From NCBI GenBank assembly GCA_003222115.1, contig QHUL01000063.1:1-51146 (forward strand): a DNA stretch of 51,146 bases. The letters run 5' to 3'. The notes beneath the pieces were generated by a model. That model ran no database searches. It was not told the DNA's origin and was given only the letters and a program-made list of their open reading frames with translations. Every line of letters begins with the position of its first letter. The first letter of the stretch is position 1. Source of the stretch: Gemmatimonadota bacterium. Its GTDB lineage: Bacteria > Gemmatimonadota > Gemmatimonadetes > Gemmatimonadales > GWC2-71-9. Position numbers and translations under genes: made by a program. Shown in pieces: positions 9,194 through 18,450 of this stretch.

Positions 9194-9254
9194 CTGTATC
9201 GAGCCTTTCGCCGCGGGTCGCCGAGACCCCCCCGACTTCTCCGGGAAATCGAGA

Positions 9255-9272
9255 GGGGTCTCGGGAGACCCC
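9255..9272. terminator. perfect GC-rich hairpin in the lysR-SARP gap
   Basis: GGGGTCTC (9255-9262), two bases, GAGACCCC (9265-9272) are a perfect dyad. It has no T-run on the plus strand; on the minus strand it is followed by TCTCGATTT and lies eight bases past the small minus-strand frame 9280-9336. It could terminate either transcript weakly. Confidence 0.35.
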
Positions 9273-9279
9273 GGCCTCG

Positions 9280-9336
9280 TCACCAAGCCACTGCGTAATT
9301 CGAGAAAGCCACGAACAGCAGCGTGATCAGCGTCAT
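9280..9336 (-). CDS. putative 18-residue hydrophobic peptide
   Basis: ATG at 9336 is preceded by an unusually strong purine-rich site (GGAAGGGGGTGAG) and encodes MTLITLLFVAFSNYAVAW before a TGA at 9282-9280. A hairpin follows eight bases later. The peptide could be a single short membrane segment or just the start of a lost gene. Nothing else in the 302-bp stretch 9194-9495 looks coding. Conservation in relatives is needed before calling it a gene. Confidence 0.25.
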   Translation of the reverse strand: MTLITLLFVAFSNYAVAW

Positions 9337-9495
9337 CGAGTCTCACCCCCTTCCTGAGTGCGCCGGCCGAATGCGGCACCTCTAACGACACCACACACCC
9401 TGCGGTACCTTGGACGAGGACAACGTGGCCGCCCGACCTCAACAAGGTCTCAACGCGCTGTTCCGGAGACACTTAGAGGCGTGGCTGGGAGTGCA

Positions 9496-12400
9496 ATGGT
9501 CGCTCAGTTTCAGCTCAAGGTCTTCGGATCCCCCCAGCTCGCTCGCGGCGGCCGCTCGCCCGTCCGCTTCCGGACCAAGAAGCATCTGGCCGTTCTGCTC
9601 TACCTGCATTTCGAGGGACGAGCGCGCTCGATCCCGCGCGATCAGCTGGTCGATCTGCTGTGGCCCGACGTCCCACCCGAGAAAGGCCGGCATTCGCTCT
9701 CGCAGGCCCTGCTCGCCATTCGGTCTCTCCTGGGCCCAGACGCGCTAACGGGCCGGGAACAGGACGTGCAGCTGCTCGCGGAGTTGCCGTCGGACCTCTC
9801 CGCCCTGCGCCAGGGTCCAGTAGCAGCGATCCGTGTGGCAGAGCCGTTGCAGGGGCTCGACCAGTGCGCCGGCGCGGAATTCGCCCACTGGGTGGACGGC
9901 GCGCGGGTGCGGCTCAAGGCCCAGGCGCGAGACGCCCTCCGGGCGGCGCTCCAGGCGACGCGCGCCAAAGGCAATCTGTCGGACACGCATCTCGTGGCGG
10001 CCGCGCTATACGAGGTTGACCCGCTCTGTCCCGACGCGGTATACGCGCTCGCCGAGCGCTCCTTGCTCGACGGGGATACCGTCGCCGCGGTCCGGCTGCT
10101 CAAGGATCAACTCCGGCGAACCCAGGCCGAGCTCGGAACCAATCCCAACCCCGAGATCGCTCGGCTGCTCCGACGGTTGGAGCGCGGTGAGCGACCCGCG
10201 TTTCTGGCTCAGGCATCTCCGCTCCCCGAGCGGCTCGCCCGGCCGCACCCGTTCGTCGCCCGGGAAGTCGAGCTGGGACTGCTGGAAGCGATCTGGAGTC
10301 GCGTGGGCGGGGCCGGGTACCAGACTTGCTTGATCAGCGGCACGCCGGGGATCGGGAAGAGCTCGCTGATCCGCCGATTCGCGACCTCCCTGGGGGCGCG
10401 CGCGCGGCCCGTGTTCATGGTCCCGTGTCAGGAAATCGGGCAGGGCATTCCTTATGCCACCGTCTCGGAGCTCATCACCGCGTTGGGGCGTGATCCGGCG
10501 GCCGGCGGCACGGACCCGGTCTGGCTGGCTGAGGCGAGCCGAGTGTGTCCGGGCCTGAGGACGATCTATCCCGGCATCCCCCCGGCTCCCGACGCGCCCA
10601 CCGACTCGATTCGCTTGCGCGTGGCTGAGGCCGTGACCCGGATGATGGAAGCCGTCGCGGACAACGGCCCCGTGCTGCTCGCGTTCGACGATCTGCAGTT
10701 TCTCGATCCGGCGAGCCGCGAGGTGTTGTTCCTGATCACGCGGCGGCTGGAGCGGGTGCCCACACTCATCGTGGCCGGAGCGCGGGCGGGCGACGCGGAG
10801 TTGCGGCCCGAGGAGACCGGGCACGGCGGATTGGTCTGGAAGGAAACCATTCACCTGCAACCGCTCGACCGATCCCAGGCCCTGAACCTGATCCGCGACC
10901 ACTCCGTTGATTCCGAGGACGTGAGCTCACAGATCGCAGAAACGATCGTGCGACTGGCGCAGGGGAATCCGTATCACCTCGAAATGCTGCTCGCGGATTG
11001 GCGGACGCACCGGGCGCAGTCGCTGGCCGCGGCGGAGAGCTCGGAGGACAGCGGGCCGATCTCCTGGACGCCTCCGGAGGACTTGCGCGCGGCCTTTGCA
11101 CGGCAATACGGCGGCCTTTCGACCGACGCGCAGCACGTGTTGCAGCTACTGTCGGTGGCGGGCAAGGCGATGGTCCCGAGTGAGCTGGCGAGTTTGCTGG
11201 GGCTCCAAGACGGAGTGGTCGAGCGGGCGGCGCTCGAGATGCTGGATCGCGGAGTCGGTCGCGTGGAGGAAGGGCGGCTGTCGTTCAAGAACGAGCTGCA
11301 CCGGGCGTATGTGTACTACGCGATGGGGGAGGACCGGCGTCACTACCATCACGCCCAGCTGGCCCAGCGGCTGGCAGGCTCCCAGGACCGGAATCACCTC
11401 CAGCCGATGCTCGAACTGGTTCATCACTTCATCGGCGCGGACATGCGACATCAAGCCATGGAGACCGCGCTGCAGGCAGCCGAGGTCGCTATCGCTCGAG
11501 GCGCTCCGCAGGAAGCCGAGCGGGTCCTGACGCGGCTACTCCGGGCTTACGCCGTCGCTCCAGGTTCCAGACTCCGCTTGCTCCTGGCGCACTCCCTGGT
11601 CGCGGCCGGTCAGTACCAGCGAGGGCTCGAGGCCCTCGCAGACTGGCAGCCCGATGCAGCATCCTCGACCGATCTGGCCCTGGCGGCCTTGCTCCGTGCC
11701 GAGGCACTGCAGCGCGCTCGTCTGGGCGGCGACGAGGCCATCATCGCGGCGGCGAAGGAGGCGATTGCGCTGGCGGAACGGGCCAACGCGGTATGGTTCC
11801 TTGCCCGAGCCAACCACATACGATTGGAAGTCAGTTTGGACGCAGGAGACCCGGCAACGCGGGCGGAAGCAGAGTCACTCGCCGCCAGAATGGTCGCGTC
11901 AGGTGCAACCCCCGAGTCCGTCGCCCTGGCCAGGCTCACGCTCGGGCAAGGCGCACTCTCGCGAGGCGACCTCGTCCAGGGCGTGGAACGACTCACCGAG
12001 GCCGCCCCGGTCCTGGAATCGCTGGCACTGCTGGTGGAGTTGCGCCGGGTCTTGAACACCCTGGGCATATGCTACAAAGGCCTGGGAAGGTTCGGGGACG
12101 CGACCAGTACTCTGAGCGAAGCAGTGGCAGTTGCCGAACGTTGCGGGCATCCAGCGGCGATCGCCCACAGCGGCATGTGTCTCGCGAACCAATACCACGA
12201 CCTCGCCTTCTTCGATTCGTCGGTCAGGTGCTTCCGCGCGATTCTGGCTCCGCTGGAAGCGCTGTCTTCGCCACGCGCATCGGTGGAAGCGTACTCCAGC
12301 ATCGCACGATTTGCCCTCGTCTTGGCCAGCGTGCCGGAAGCGGAGAAGGCGGTGGAACTGTGTGAAGCTGCAGCGCAACGCTCAGGATTATGGCGGCACC

Positions 12401-13026
12401 AGGTTACCGCGCTCGTGACTAGGGCGGAGATCCACCTTTGCAAAGGCCAGCTGGAGTTGGCCTGGCCACTGGTGGAGGAAGCGCTGATCACCACTGGGGA
12501 TCGTTCCCACGTCCTGCCGGAGGCCGGATGGTGCGAAAGGCTGCAGCGCCAATTCTACTGGGCCACCCGAGGCTACGAGGCCATGAAATCGTTGGCCCGG
12601 CCTGTTCCCACCGCCTTGTATGACTCACTTGGCGAAGCGCTGGAGGTGAGGCTGTTCGATGAGGCGGCGGCTCACATCGCAGGCGACCAACTTGAGGGGG
12701 GCGCGCCGGCGCTGGAGGACGCTGTTACCACCGGCCTTCTGGGGCCGCTCGCTCGACTGCTGGCGGTCGGCGTTCACCATCCCGCCGTCCCGCAACGTCT
12801 GAAGGGGGAGTCTGCCGCCGACCTAATTGCCCGGGTCTTTCCGCACCCTCAGCGTACCGTGGTCCCGCGCTCGGTCGGGCTGCTCGCAGCCAGCGACGAA
12901 CCGTGGGACTCCGCGTCCGAACTACTCGGCACGCCACCCGGCGGAACGCACGAGGGGATCCGGCTCGCCGTAGCCGGCGGCGTCAGCTTCAACAAGGAGG
13001 TCCAAAGACAGGACGCCCACCCCTGA
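9496..13026 (+). CDS. SARP-type regulator with AAA ATPase and TPR repeats
   Basis: A 1176-residue regulator. The start MVAQFQLKVFGSPQL (9496, GGGAG upstream) is chosen because the winged-helix domain begins there; an extension to 9358 has no typical composition. Order of domains: DNA-binding winged helix (about 1-95), bacterial transcriptional activator (BTAD) helices to about 235, ATPase with Walker A GTPGIGKSS near 281-289 and Walker B LLAFDDLQFLD near 394-404, then a long tail of TPR-like helices to the end. This architecture is a common signal-responsive activator in actinobacteria and soil phyla. Its target is unknown; the downstream antiporter gene is the nearest candidate. Confidence 0.85.
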   Translation: MVAQFQLKVFGSPQLARGGRSPVRFRTKKHLAVLLYLHFEGRARSIPRDQLVDLLWPDVPPEKGRHSLSQALLAIRSLLGPDALTGREQDVQLLAELPSDLSALRQGPVAAIRVAEPLQGLDQCAGAEFAHWVDGARVRLKAQARDALRAALQATRAKGNLSDTHLVAAALYEVDPLCPDAVYALAERSLLDGDTVAAVRLLKDQLRRTQAELGTNPNPEIARLLRRLERGERPAFLAQASPLPERLARPHPFVAREVELGLLEAIWSRVGGAGYQTCLISGTPGIGKSSLIRRFATSLGARARPVFMVPCQEIGQGIPYATVSELITALGRDPAAGGTDPVWLAEASRVCPGLRTIYPGIPPAPDAPTDSIRLRVAEAVTRMMEAVADNGPVLLAFDDLQFLDPASREVLFLITRRLERVPTLIVAGARAGDAELRPEETGHGGLVWKETIHLQPLDRSQALNLIRDHSVDSEDVSSQIAETIVRLAQGNPYHLEMLLADWRTHRAQSLAAAESSEDSGPISWTPPEDLRAAFARQYGGLSTDAQHVLQLLSVAGKAMVPSELASLLGLQDGVVERAALEMLDRGVGRVEEGRLSFKNELHRAYVYYAMGEDRRHYHHAQLAQRLAGSQDRNHLQPMLELVHHFIGADMRHQAMETALQAAEVAIARGAPQEAERVLTRLLRAYAVAPGSRLRLLLAHSLVAAGQYQRGLEALADWQPDAASSTDLALAALLRAEALQRARLGGDEAIIAAAKEAIALAERANAVWFLARANHIRLEVSLDAGDPATRAEAESLAARMVASGATPESVALARLTLGQGALSRGDLVQGVERLTEAAPVLESLALLVELRRVLNTLGICYKGLGRFGDATSTLSEAVAVAERCGHPAAIAHSGMCLANQYHDLAFFDSSVRCFRAILAPLEALSSPRASVEAYSSIARFALVLASVPEAEKAVELCEAAAQRSGLWRHQVTALVTRAEIHLCKGQLELAWPLVEEALITTGDRSHVLPEAGWCERLQRQFYWATRGYEAMKSLARPVPTALYDSLGEALEVRLFDEAAAHIAGDQLEGGAPALEDAVTTGLLGPLARLLAVGVHHPAVPQRLKGESAADLIARVFPHPQRTVVPRSVGLLAASDEPWDSASELLGTPPGGTHEGIRLAVAGGVSFNKEVQRQDAHP

Positions 13027-13045
13027 CGGGCCGCGACCGAACGGA

Positions 13046-13065
13046 GTCCGCGGTGGGACCTTTTT
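13046..13065 (+). terminator. weak terminator-like hairpin
   Basis: GTCC (13046-13049) and GGAC (13056-13059) can form a four-base stem followed by CTTTTT. It is placed 20 bp after the SARP regulator stop. The stem is short, so this is only a candidate. Confidence 0.3.
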
Positions 13066-13121
13066 CTCCGACCCGGTAGATTCTGTCGAACCCGACAATC
13101 CCGTCCACCCCGGCGCTCACG

Positions 13122-15197
13122 ATGCAGGACGCCCACGCGTTTCTCAAGGCTCTCACGATCGTCCTCGGCGTCGCCGCGGTCACGACGGTCGTGTTCCAGC
13201 GGCTGCGCCAGCCCGTTGTGTTGGGGTACATCATCGCCGGCCTGATCGTCGGCCCGCATGTGCCGATCCCGCTCGTCGCCGACAGCGCCGTCGTCCGGAC
13301 GCTCTCCGAGCTCGGGGTCATTCTGCTGATGTTCTCGCTCGGGCTCGAGTTCAGCATCCGCAAGCTGGCGCAGGTCGGCCCCACGGCCGGCCTCACCGCA
13401 GTCCTGCAATCCAGCATCATGGTGTGGCTGGGATACGTGGTGGGACAGCTCTTTGGGTGGACCACGCTGGAGAGCCTCTTCACCGGCGCCGTCATCGCGA
13501 TCTCGAGCACGACCATCATCGCCAAGGCCTTCGACGAGCAGGGAGTCACGGGAAGACTGCGCGAGATCGTAGTCGGCATCCTCGTTGTCGAAGACCTGAT
13601 CGCCATCCTCCTGATGGCCATCCTGACGGCGATCGCCTCGGGCAGCGGCCTGTCTGCCGGCCCGCTCGCCGCGACGATCGGCCGACTGGCGGCATTCCTG
13701 GTTGGGCTCGTTGCGGTGGGGATGGTGCTCGTCCCCCGGGCGGTGCGCGCGGTCAACAGGCTCAAGCGGCGCGAGACGACGCTCGTGGCGAGCATCGGTC
13801 TGTGCTTTGGCGTCGCGCTACTCGCCCAGGCCTTCGGGTACTCGGTCGCCCTCGGTGCGTTCATCGCCGGGTCGCTCGTCGCGGAGTCGGGCGAAGAGCA
13901 GCAAGTCGTGCGCCTCGTGGAGCCGGTACGGGACGTGTTCGCGGCGGTCTTCTTCGTTTCGGTGGGCATGCAGATCGACCCGGCGCTCGTCGCGCGGCAC
14001 TGGCCGGCGGTCGCGGTACTGACAGCGGTCGTCGTCCTGGGCAAAGTCTTGGGCGTTTCGCTGGGCGCCTTCCTGACCGGCGCCGGGATGCGGACATCCG
14101 TCCAGGCGGGGATGAGCCTTGCCCAGATCGGCGAGTTCTCCTTCATTATCGCCGCTCTCGGGCTCTCCTTGCAGGCGACGCGCGAGTTCCTCTACCCGGT
14201 GGCGGTCGCCGTCTCGGCCCTCACGACCCTCTTCACACCCTGGTGGATTCGCGCGTCGGAGCGGGTGGCGGCGTACGTGGATCGCAAACTGCCGAGGCCC
14301 CTGCAAACCTTCGCGGCCCTGTACGGCAGCTGGGTCGAGGAGCTGCGGTCTGCCCCGCGCGCGAACACCGCCGTGGGCAGCATCCGGCGGCTACTGCGGT
14401 TGCTGGTCCTCGACGGGGCGGCGCTGGCAGGCATCATCGTCGGGACGTCCGCCGCCATGGAGACCGTGGTCGCCTTTGCTCGGGATAAGGCAGGAATTCC
14501 GCCCGCGGTGGCGCGGTCCCTGGTCATCGCCGCGGCGATCGCGCTCGCGGCGCCGTTTTGCGTCGGGGTGATCCGTGTAGGCCGCCGGCTTGGCGTCACC
14601 GTCGCGAGAGTCGCACTCCCTGTGCACAAGGGCACGCGAGTCGACTTCGCGGCCGCGCCGCGGCGAGCGCTCGTGGTGACGCTGCAGTTGGCCAGCGTCA
14701 TGCTCGTCGGCGCGCCGCTGCTGGCCCTCACCCAGCCCTTTCTGCCCACCGTTCCGGGTGTGGGGGTGTTGGCAGTGTCGCTCGCAGTGCTCGGGTTCAC
14801 GTTTTGGCGGAGCGCGACCGACCTTCAGGGCCATGTCCGGGCCGGCGCTCAGGCGATCGTGGAAGCGCTCGCCGCTCAGTCCCGCGGGCGGGGGACTCAG
14901 GCGGATCCTGAGACCCTGGAACAGGTCCACCAGCTGCTGCCGGGCCTTGGGGCCCTGGTCGCCGTCGCCCTCGATTCCGGCAGCCCGGCCATTGGGAAGA
15001 CACTGGCCGAGCTGAACCTGCGCGGACACACGGGAGCCACGGTGCTGGCGATCACGCGCGGCGAACGTGGGGTGATCATCCCGAGCGCCGAGGAGCTGCT
15101 CGGCAGGGGCGACGTCCTGGCCCTCGCCGGGACGCACGAGGCCATCGAAGCGGCTAGGAACCTCCTCCTGGAAGGGATTACGCGTAGGGACGGGTAG
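13122..15197 (+). CDS. CPA2 monovalent cation/proton antiporter with TrkA-C domain
   Basis: A 691-residue transporter. Residues 1-385 form the Na/H-exchanger domain of the CPA2 (KefB/YbaL) type with about 12 helices; conserved segments include QPVVLGYIIAGLIVGPH, LGVILLMFSLGLEFS, ISSTTIIAKAF and VVGILVVEDLIAILLM. A middle region with three more hydrophobic segments follows, then a C-terminal TrkA-C (RCK_C) domain near 600-685 that probably binds a regulatory nucleotide or ligand. The nucleotide-binding TrkA-N domain usual in KefB is absent. Likely K+ or Na+ / H+ exchange at the inner membrane. A structured intergenic region separates it from the next gene. Confidence 0.9.
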   Translation: MQDAHAFLKALTIVLGVAAVTTVVFQRLRQPVVLGYIIAGLIVGPHVPIPLVADSAVVRTLSELGVILLMFSLGLEFSIRKLAQVGPTAGLTAVLQSSIMVWLGYVVGQLFGWTTLESLFTGAVIAISSTTIIAKAFDEQGVTGRLREIVVGILVVEDLIAILLMAILTAIASGSGLSAGPLAATIGRLAAFLVGLVAVGMVLVPRAVRAVNRLKRRETTLVASIGLCFGVALLAQAFGYSVALGAFIAGSLVAESGEEQQVVRLVEPVRDVFAAVFFVSVGMQIDPALVARHWPAVAVLTAVVVLGKVLGVSLGAFLTGAGMRTSVQAGMSLAQIGEFSFIIAALGLSLQATREFLYPVAVAVSALTTLFTPWWIRASERVAAYVDRKLPRPLQTFAALYGSWVEELRSAPRANTAVGSIRRLLRLLVLDGAALAGIIVGTSAAMETVVAFARDKAGIPPAVARSLVIAAAIALAAPFCVGVIRVGRRLGVTVARVALPVHKGTRVDFAAAPRRALVVTLQLASVMLVGAPLLALTQPFLPTVPGVGVLAVSLAVLGFTFWRSATDLQGHVRAGAQAIVEALAAQSRGRGTQADPETLEQVHQLLPGLGALVAVALDSGSPAIGKTLAELNLRGHTGATVLAITRGERGVIIPSAEELLGRGDVLALAGTHEAIEAARNLLLEGITRRDG

Positions 15198-15215
15198 GTC
15201 GAGGTTGGGCCGGAG

Positions 15216-15263
15216 GCGTCAAATCCCGCACTGAAGTACTTCCTTCGGTCGCCGTCCCCGACT
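15216..15263 (+). repeat. dispersed 47-bp intergenic repeat, copy 2
   Basis: Second copy of the repeat at 1705-1751, starting GCGTCAAATCCCGCACTG; it has a G for A and one extra C. GAAGTACTTC inside is a perfect 10-base palindrome. It lies 18 bp after the antiporter gene and, unlike copy 1, is not followed by a terminator. Confidence 0.8.
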
Positions 15264-15409
15264 GGGTGAAGAGCAAGCCTCACATCGAGTTCCGGTGTGG
15301 GACCTGGCTTCGTCTCACCCGATGGTCTGAATGTTTCGGCTTGCACGGGCTCACCGCTCGCTGCATAGTGGAGGCGCACTGACGCCGTTCGCTGGACGGG
15401 ACAGTGCGC
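15264..15409. other. gene-free stretch with several inverted repeats
   Basis: The 308-bp gap 15198-15505 holds repeat copy 2, then nested short dyads: GGGTGA (15264-15269) with TCACCC near 15315-15320, AAGCC with GGCTT inside it, and CACA with TGTG innermost. A separate dyad is GCGCACTG (15374-15381) with CAGTGCGC (15402-15409). They suggest a folded leader or remnant of a repeated element; I see no gene and no convincing promoter. Confidence 0.4.
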
Positions 15410-15505
15410 CCACCCGCCCGAGATCTCCTCAACCAGCGTCGGCGCCAACGCCACGCTCCCGCAGCTCGTGTGCGGAAGCCCCACCTTTTCGTGAGGGCCG
15501 CGTTT

Positions 15506-18136
15506 ATGGCCGCCTGGAAGCTCTTCGGTCGCGACGTCACCACGGAGCAGCTGCCCGCCGAGCTCCGCTCCATTCTCGCCCAGATGCAGCGCGAGCGCGT
15601 GGCGTTCGAAGCGTTGACGAACGCGGCGCGGGAGTCCAGTCAGAACCTCACTCAGCTTACGCAGCCGATCAGCGACGCGCAGAAGACCGTGAGCGAGCTG
15701 CAGGCGCGGGTGAAGGCGCTGGAACGGCTCGTGCCCGTGCTCGCGACGCTGGACGAGCAGACCGAAGCGGTCTCGAGGGTGCAGCGGCGCACCGAGACGC
15801 AGCTCACCAACACCACGGAGGACGCGAAGCGGCTACGGGGCGAGATCGAGGAGCTGCGCGGCACCTTCGAGCAGGCGCTCGCCCTGAAGAACGACCTCAC
15901 CGGCTTCCTCGAGCTGGGCGGCGGGTTCAAGGCGCTCCGCATGGACGCGGACAAGCTCGGGGCCGAAGTGCGCGAGATCACCCAGGGGTTCGACCGGGTG
16001 CGCGAGCGCCAGGAGGAGCTGCGCCGCACGGGCGAAGCGGTCGCCACGCGCCTCAACGCGTTCGAGGAACGGCAGCAGCAGGTCCAGGGCGGCGTCGCGA
16101 CGACCGAATCCCGCGTGACCGCGCTCGGGCAGACGCTCCAGGAGCTGAAGCAGGCGGCCACCGATGCGGTCCAGACCAAGCGCCAACTCGGCACGCTCAA
16201 GGCGCTCGCCGACGCCGCCACCCAGAAAGTCTCGGCGCTCGAGCAGCAGCGCGAGGTCGTCGAGCGCGTCACCGGTCAGGTGACCCATCTCCACGACCTG
16301 GTGCGGGAGATCGACGGCAAGATCCGCAAGCACGAGGAGAGCGCGAAGGGCCTGGGCGAGCTCGAAGCCAAGGTCAACGACCTCAAGTCGCTCCACGGTG
16401 ACCTGCTCGAGCGCACGGAGGAGATCCGCGGGCGGCACGACGAAGCGAAGCGGGCCGACGAGGAGCTGCGGGGCCGCCTGGCCACGCTCCGCGACGAAGT
16501 GCAGCGAACGGTGAAGCGGTTCGAGCTGGAGAATCAGGGGCTCGACGCCGTCAGCCAGCGGATCCTCGATCTGCGCGGCGGGCTCACGGATATGGAGACG
16601 CGCTTCCGGTCGCTCGACGAGTCGAGCCGCGCCATCACTGACGTGCGCTCGAAGGCCGACGGCCTCACGACGCAGCTCGGCGGCATCACGGAGAGCATGG
16701 CCCAGCTCGAGACGCAGGCCGAGCGGGTGCGCGCCGTGGAGGCGAACGCCGGCCGGCTGGGTGAGACGGTCGAAGACATGACCCAGCAGGTGGCGCGGCT
16801 CGAGAAGGCAAAACCCGCAATGGAAGCGGCGCTGCAGGACGTCGCGAGCCTCAAGGGCACGCACGAGGCCGTGAAGGGCGCGCTCGAGCAGGTGCAGGTC
16901 GCCGAAAGCGAGATCGCCCGGATGCGGGAGGGCCAGGCCGGCACGAAGGCGTGGCTCACGAGCGCGACCGAGTCGGTGAGCGCGCTCCGCGGCGAGCTCG
17001 CGGCGGTCGAGGAAATGAAGCCGACGGTCGAGCTAGTGCGGGCCGAAGCCGACCGGCTGTCCCAGTCTTTGGCGCAGATCGAAGCGCGCCGCCAGCTCGT
17101 CGAGGAACTGAACAAGCGGCTCTCCGAGCTCGCGTCCCTGGGCGGACAGCTGGAGGAGCGGGGCCGCGGGCTGCTCGCCCGGATGGACGGCGCCGACGAG
17201 CGGTTCCAGACGCTGGCGGCTCACGCCGACGAGGCCGCGCGAATCGAGAAGCTCGTGCCCACCGCGGTTGCCACCGTCGAGCGGGCGGAGCGCCGCGCGG
17301 CCGATGTGGACACCGTGGTCGCGTCGCTCGAGGCGCGCGCTCAGAACCTGGAAGGGCTCGCCGAGCGTACGCGCGCGCTGGGCCAGGAGCTCGAGATGCG
17401 GCAGGGCGCGCTCGACAAGGCCAGCGAGCACCTAGGGGCGGCGTCCCAGCTGCGGGAGCAGGCGGCCGCGGGCGTGCAGCAGCTGGAAGAGCGGACCGGG
17501 CAGCTCACGGGGGCGCTCGCGACTGCCGGCGCCCGGCTCACCGAGCTCACGGCGACCCTCGACGAGCTCGATAGCCGCGCGGGCGGCCTGCGCTTCGCGC
17601 AGAAACGGATGGCCCAGTTCGAGGAGCGGCTCGCCAAGTGGGAAGCGGTCGAGTCGCACCTCAACCGGGCGCTCGAGCAGGTGACGCAGCGCCAGGCCAC
17701 TCTCGACGCCCTCCAGGCCGACATGCACCGGCTGTTCGAGGTGGCCGAGCGCACCACGGACGACGTGCGGTCAATCGCTGCCGCGAAGGAGGACGTCACG
17801 CAGACGCGCGCCATGCTCGAGAACGTGCTGGGCCTGGTGAGCCACGTACACGACGCCGCCAACGGGCTGGACCACCGGAAGCGCCAGGTCGAGCAGGCCG
17901 AGGAGCGGCTGGGCCGCGTCGAAGCGCTGCTCGCGGATATCCACGCGGGCTTCGAAATGCTGCACGGTCAGAAGGCTCTGATGGATCAGGTCATCGCGCA
18001 GGCCGGGTCGCTCGAATTCCACACGAAGCAGGCGGAGGCGCTCATCGCCACGCTGCGGGAAGAGCGGGAGATCACCGACACGGTGCGGGCCGCCGTCGCG
18101 CAGCTGCGGCAGGAGAAACCGGCCAAGAGCGCATAG
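15506..18136 (+). CDS. 876-residue coiled-coil protein
   Basis: The start MAAWKLFGRDVTTEQL at 15506 has GTGAGG upstream; an in-frame extension to 15404 is Arg/Pro-rich and unlikely. After about 25 residues nearly the entire chain is heptad-patterned and rich in Glu, Ala, Leu, Arg and Gln, as in long parallel coiled coils (for example LEQQREVVERVTGQV, and repeated ATLDELDSRAGG-like units). There is no Walker motif, hinge, signal peptide or membrane segment, so it is not an intact SMC, Rad50 or methyl-accepting receptor. A cytoplasmic structural or scaffold protein is the simplest reading. It has its own terminator and no operon partners. Confidence 0.85.
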   Translation: MAAWKLFGRDVTTEQLPAELRSILAQMQRERVAFEALTNAARESSQNLTQLTQPISDAQKTVSELQARVKALERLVPVLATLDEQTEAVSRVQRRTETQLTNTTEDAKRLRGEIEELRGTFEQALALKNDLTGFLELGGGFKALRMDADKLGAEVREITQGFDRVRERQEELRRTGEAVATRLNAFEERQQQVQGGVATTESRVTALGQTLQELKQAATDAVQTKRQLGTLKALADAATQKVSALEQQREVVERVTGQVTHLHDLVREIDGKIRKHEESAKGLGELEAKVNDLKSLHGDLLERTEEIRGRHDEAKRADEELRGRLATLRDEVQRTVKRFELENQGLDAVSQRILDLRGGLTDMETRFRSLDESSRAITDVRSKADGLTTQLGGITESMAQLETQAERVRAVEANAGRLGETVEDMTQQVARLEKAKPAMEAALQDVASLKGTHEAVKGALEQVQVAESEIARMREGQAGTKAWLTSATESVSALRGELAAVEEMKPTVELVRAEADRLSQSLAQIEARRQLVEELNKRLSELASLGGQLEERGRGLLARMDGADERFQTLAAHADEAARIEKLVPTAVATVERAERRAADVDTVVASLEARAQNLEGLAERTRALGQELEMRQGALDKASEHLGAASQLREQAAAGVQQLEERTGQLTGALATAGARLTELTATLDELDSRAGGLRFAQKRMAQFEERLAKWEAVESHLNRALEQVTQRQATLDALQADMHRLFEVAERTTDDVRSIAAAKEDVTQTRAMLENVLGLVSHVHDAANGLDHRKRQVEQAEERLGRVEALLADIHAGFEMLHGQKALMDQVIAQAGSLEFHTKQAEALIATLREEREITDTVRAAVAQLRQEKPAKSA

Positions 18137-18161
18137 CCCCGAGCCCCGAGTCCCTTCACCG

Positions 18162-18191
18162 AGCCCCGCAGCGCCCCTGCGCTGCGGGGCT
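18162..18191 (+). terminator. strong hairpin after the coiled-coil gene
   Basis: AGCCCCGCAGCGC (18162-18174), loop CCCT, GCGCTGCGGGGCT (18179-18191): a perfect 13-bp stem 26 bp past the stop. It is followed by TGTGCCTT, so the T-run is poor, but stability makes it a likely terminator. The rest of the 314-bp gap 18137-18450 shows no gene I can support; only the dps ribosome binding site is clear. Confidence 0.65.
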
Positions 18192-18450
18192 TGTGCCTTC
18201 CCGTGTCTGGTCCCTCGAAGCGCGCACCCCTAAAAGTTGACATAGGGGCCTAGTTGGATCTTGCTCACAATCGTGGCTCCTCTTCCGGTGTCCACAAGCC
18301 GATCCCGATCTGGGAACCCCGATAGCCCGAAGATCCTTGAGGGGAGATGGCGCTTGTAGCCGACATCGCCGACCCTCGGTGGCGCTTGCGCGCCATTTCG
18401 TCTAATCTCTGGGTCACCGAAACCGGCCCGACTCTGATCAGGAGAGACCG

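Noticed and set aside
9358-9495. An N-terminal extension of the SARP regulator (46 codons)
   Set aside because: The extension lacks the family pattern and the winged-helix domain begins at 9496, where a ribosome binding site is present.
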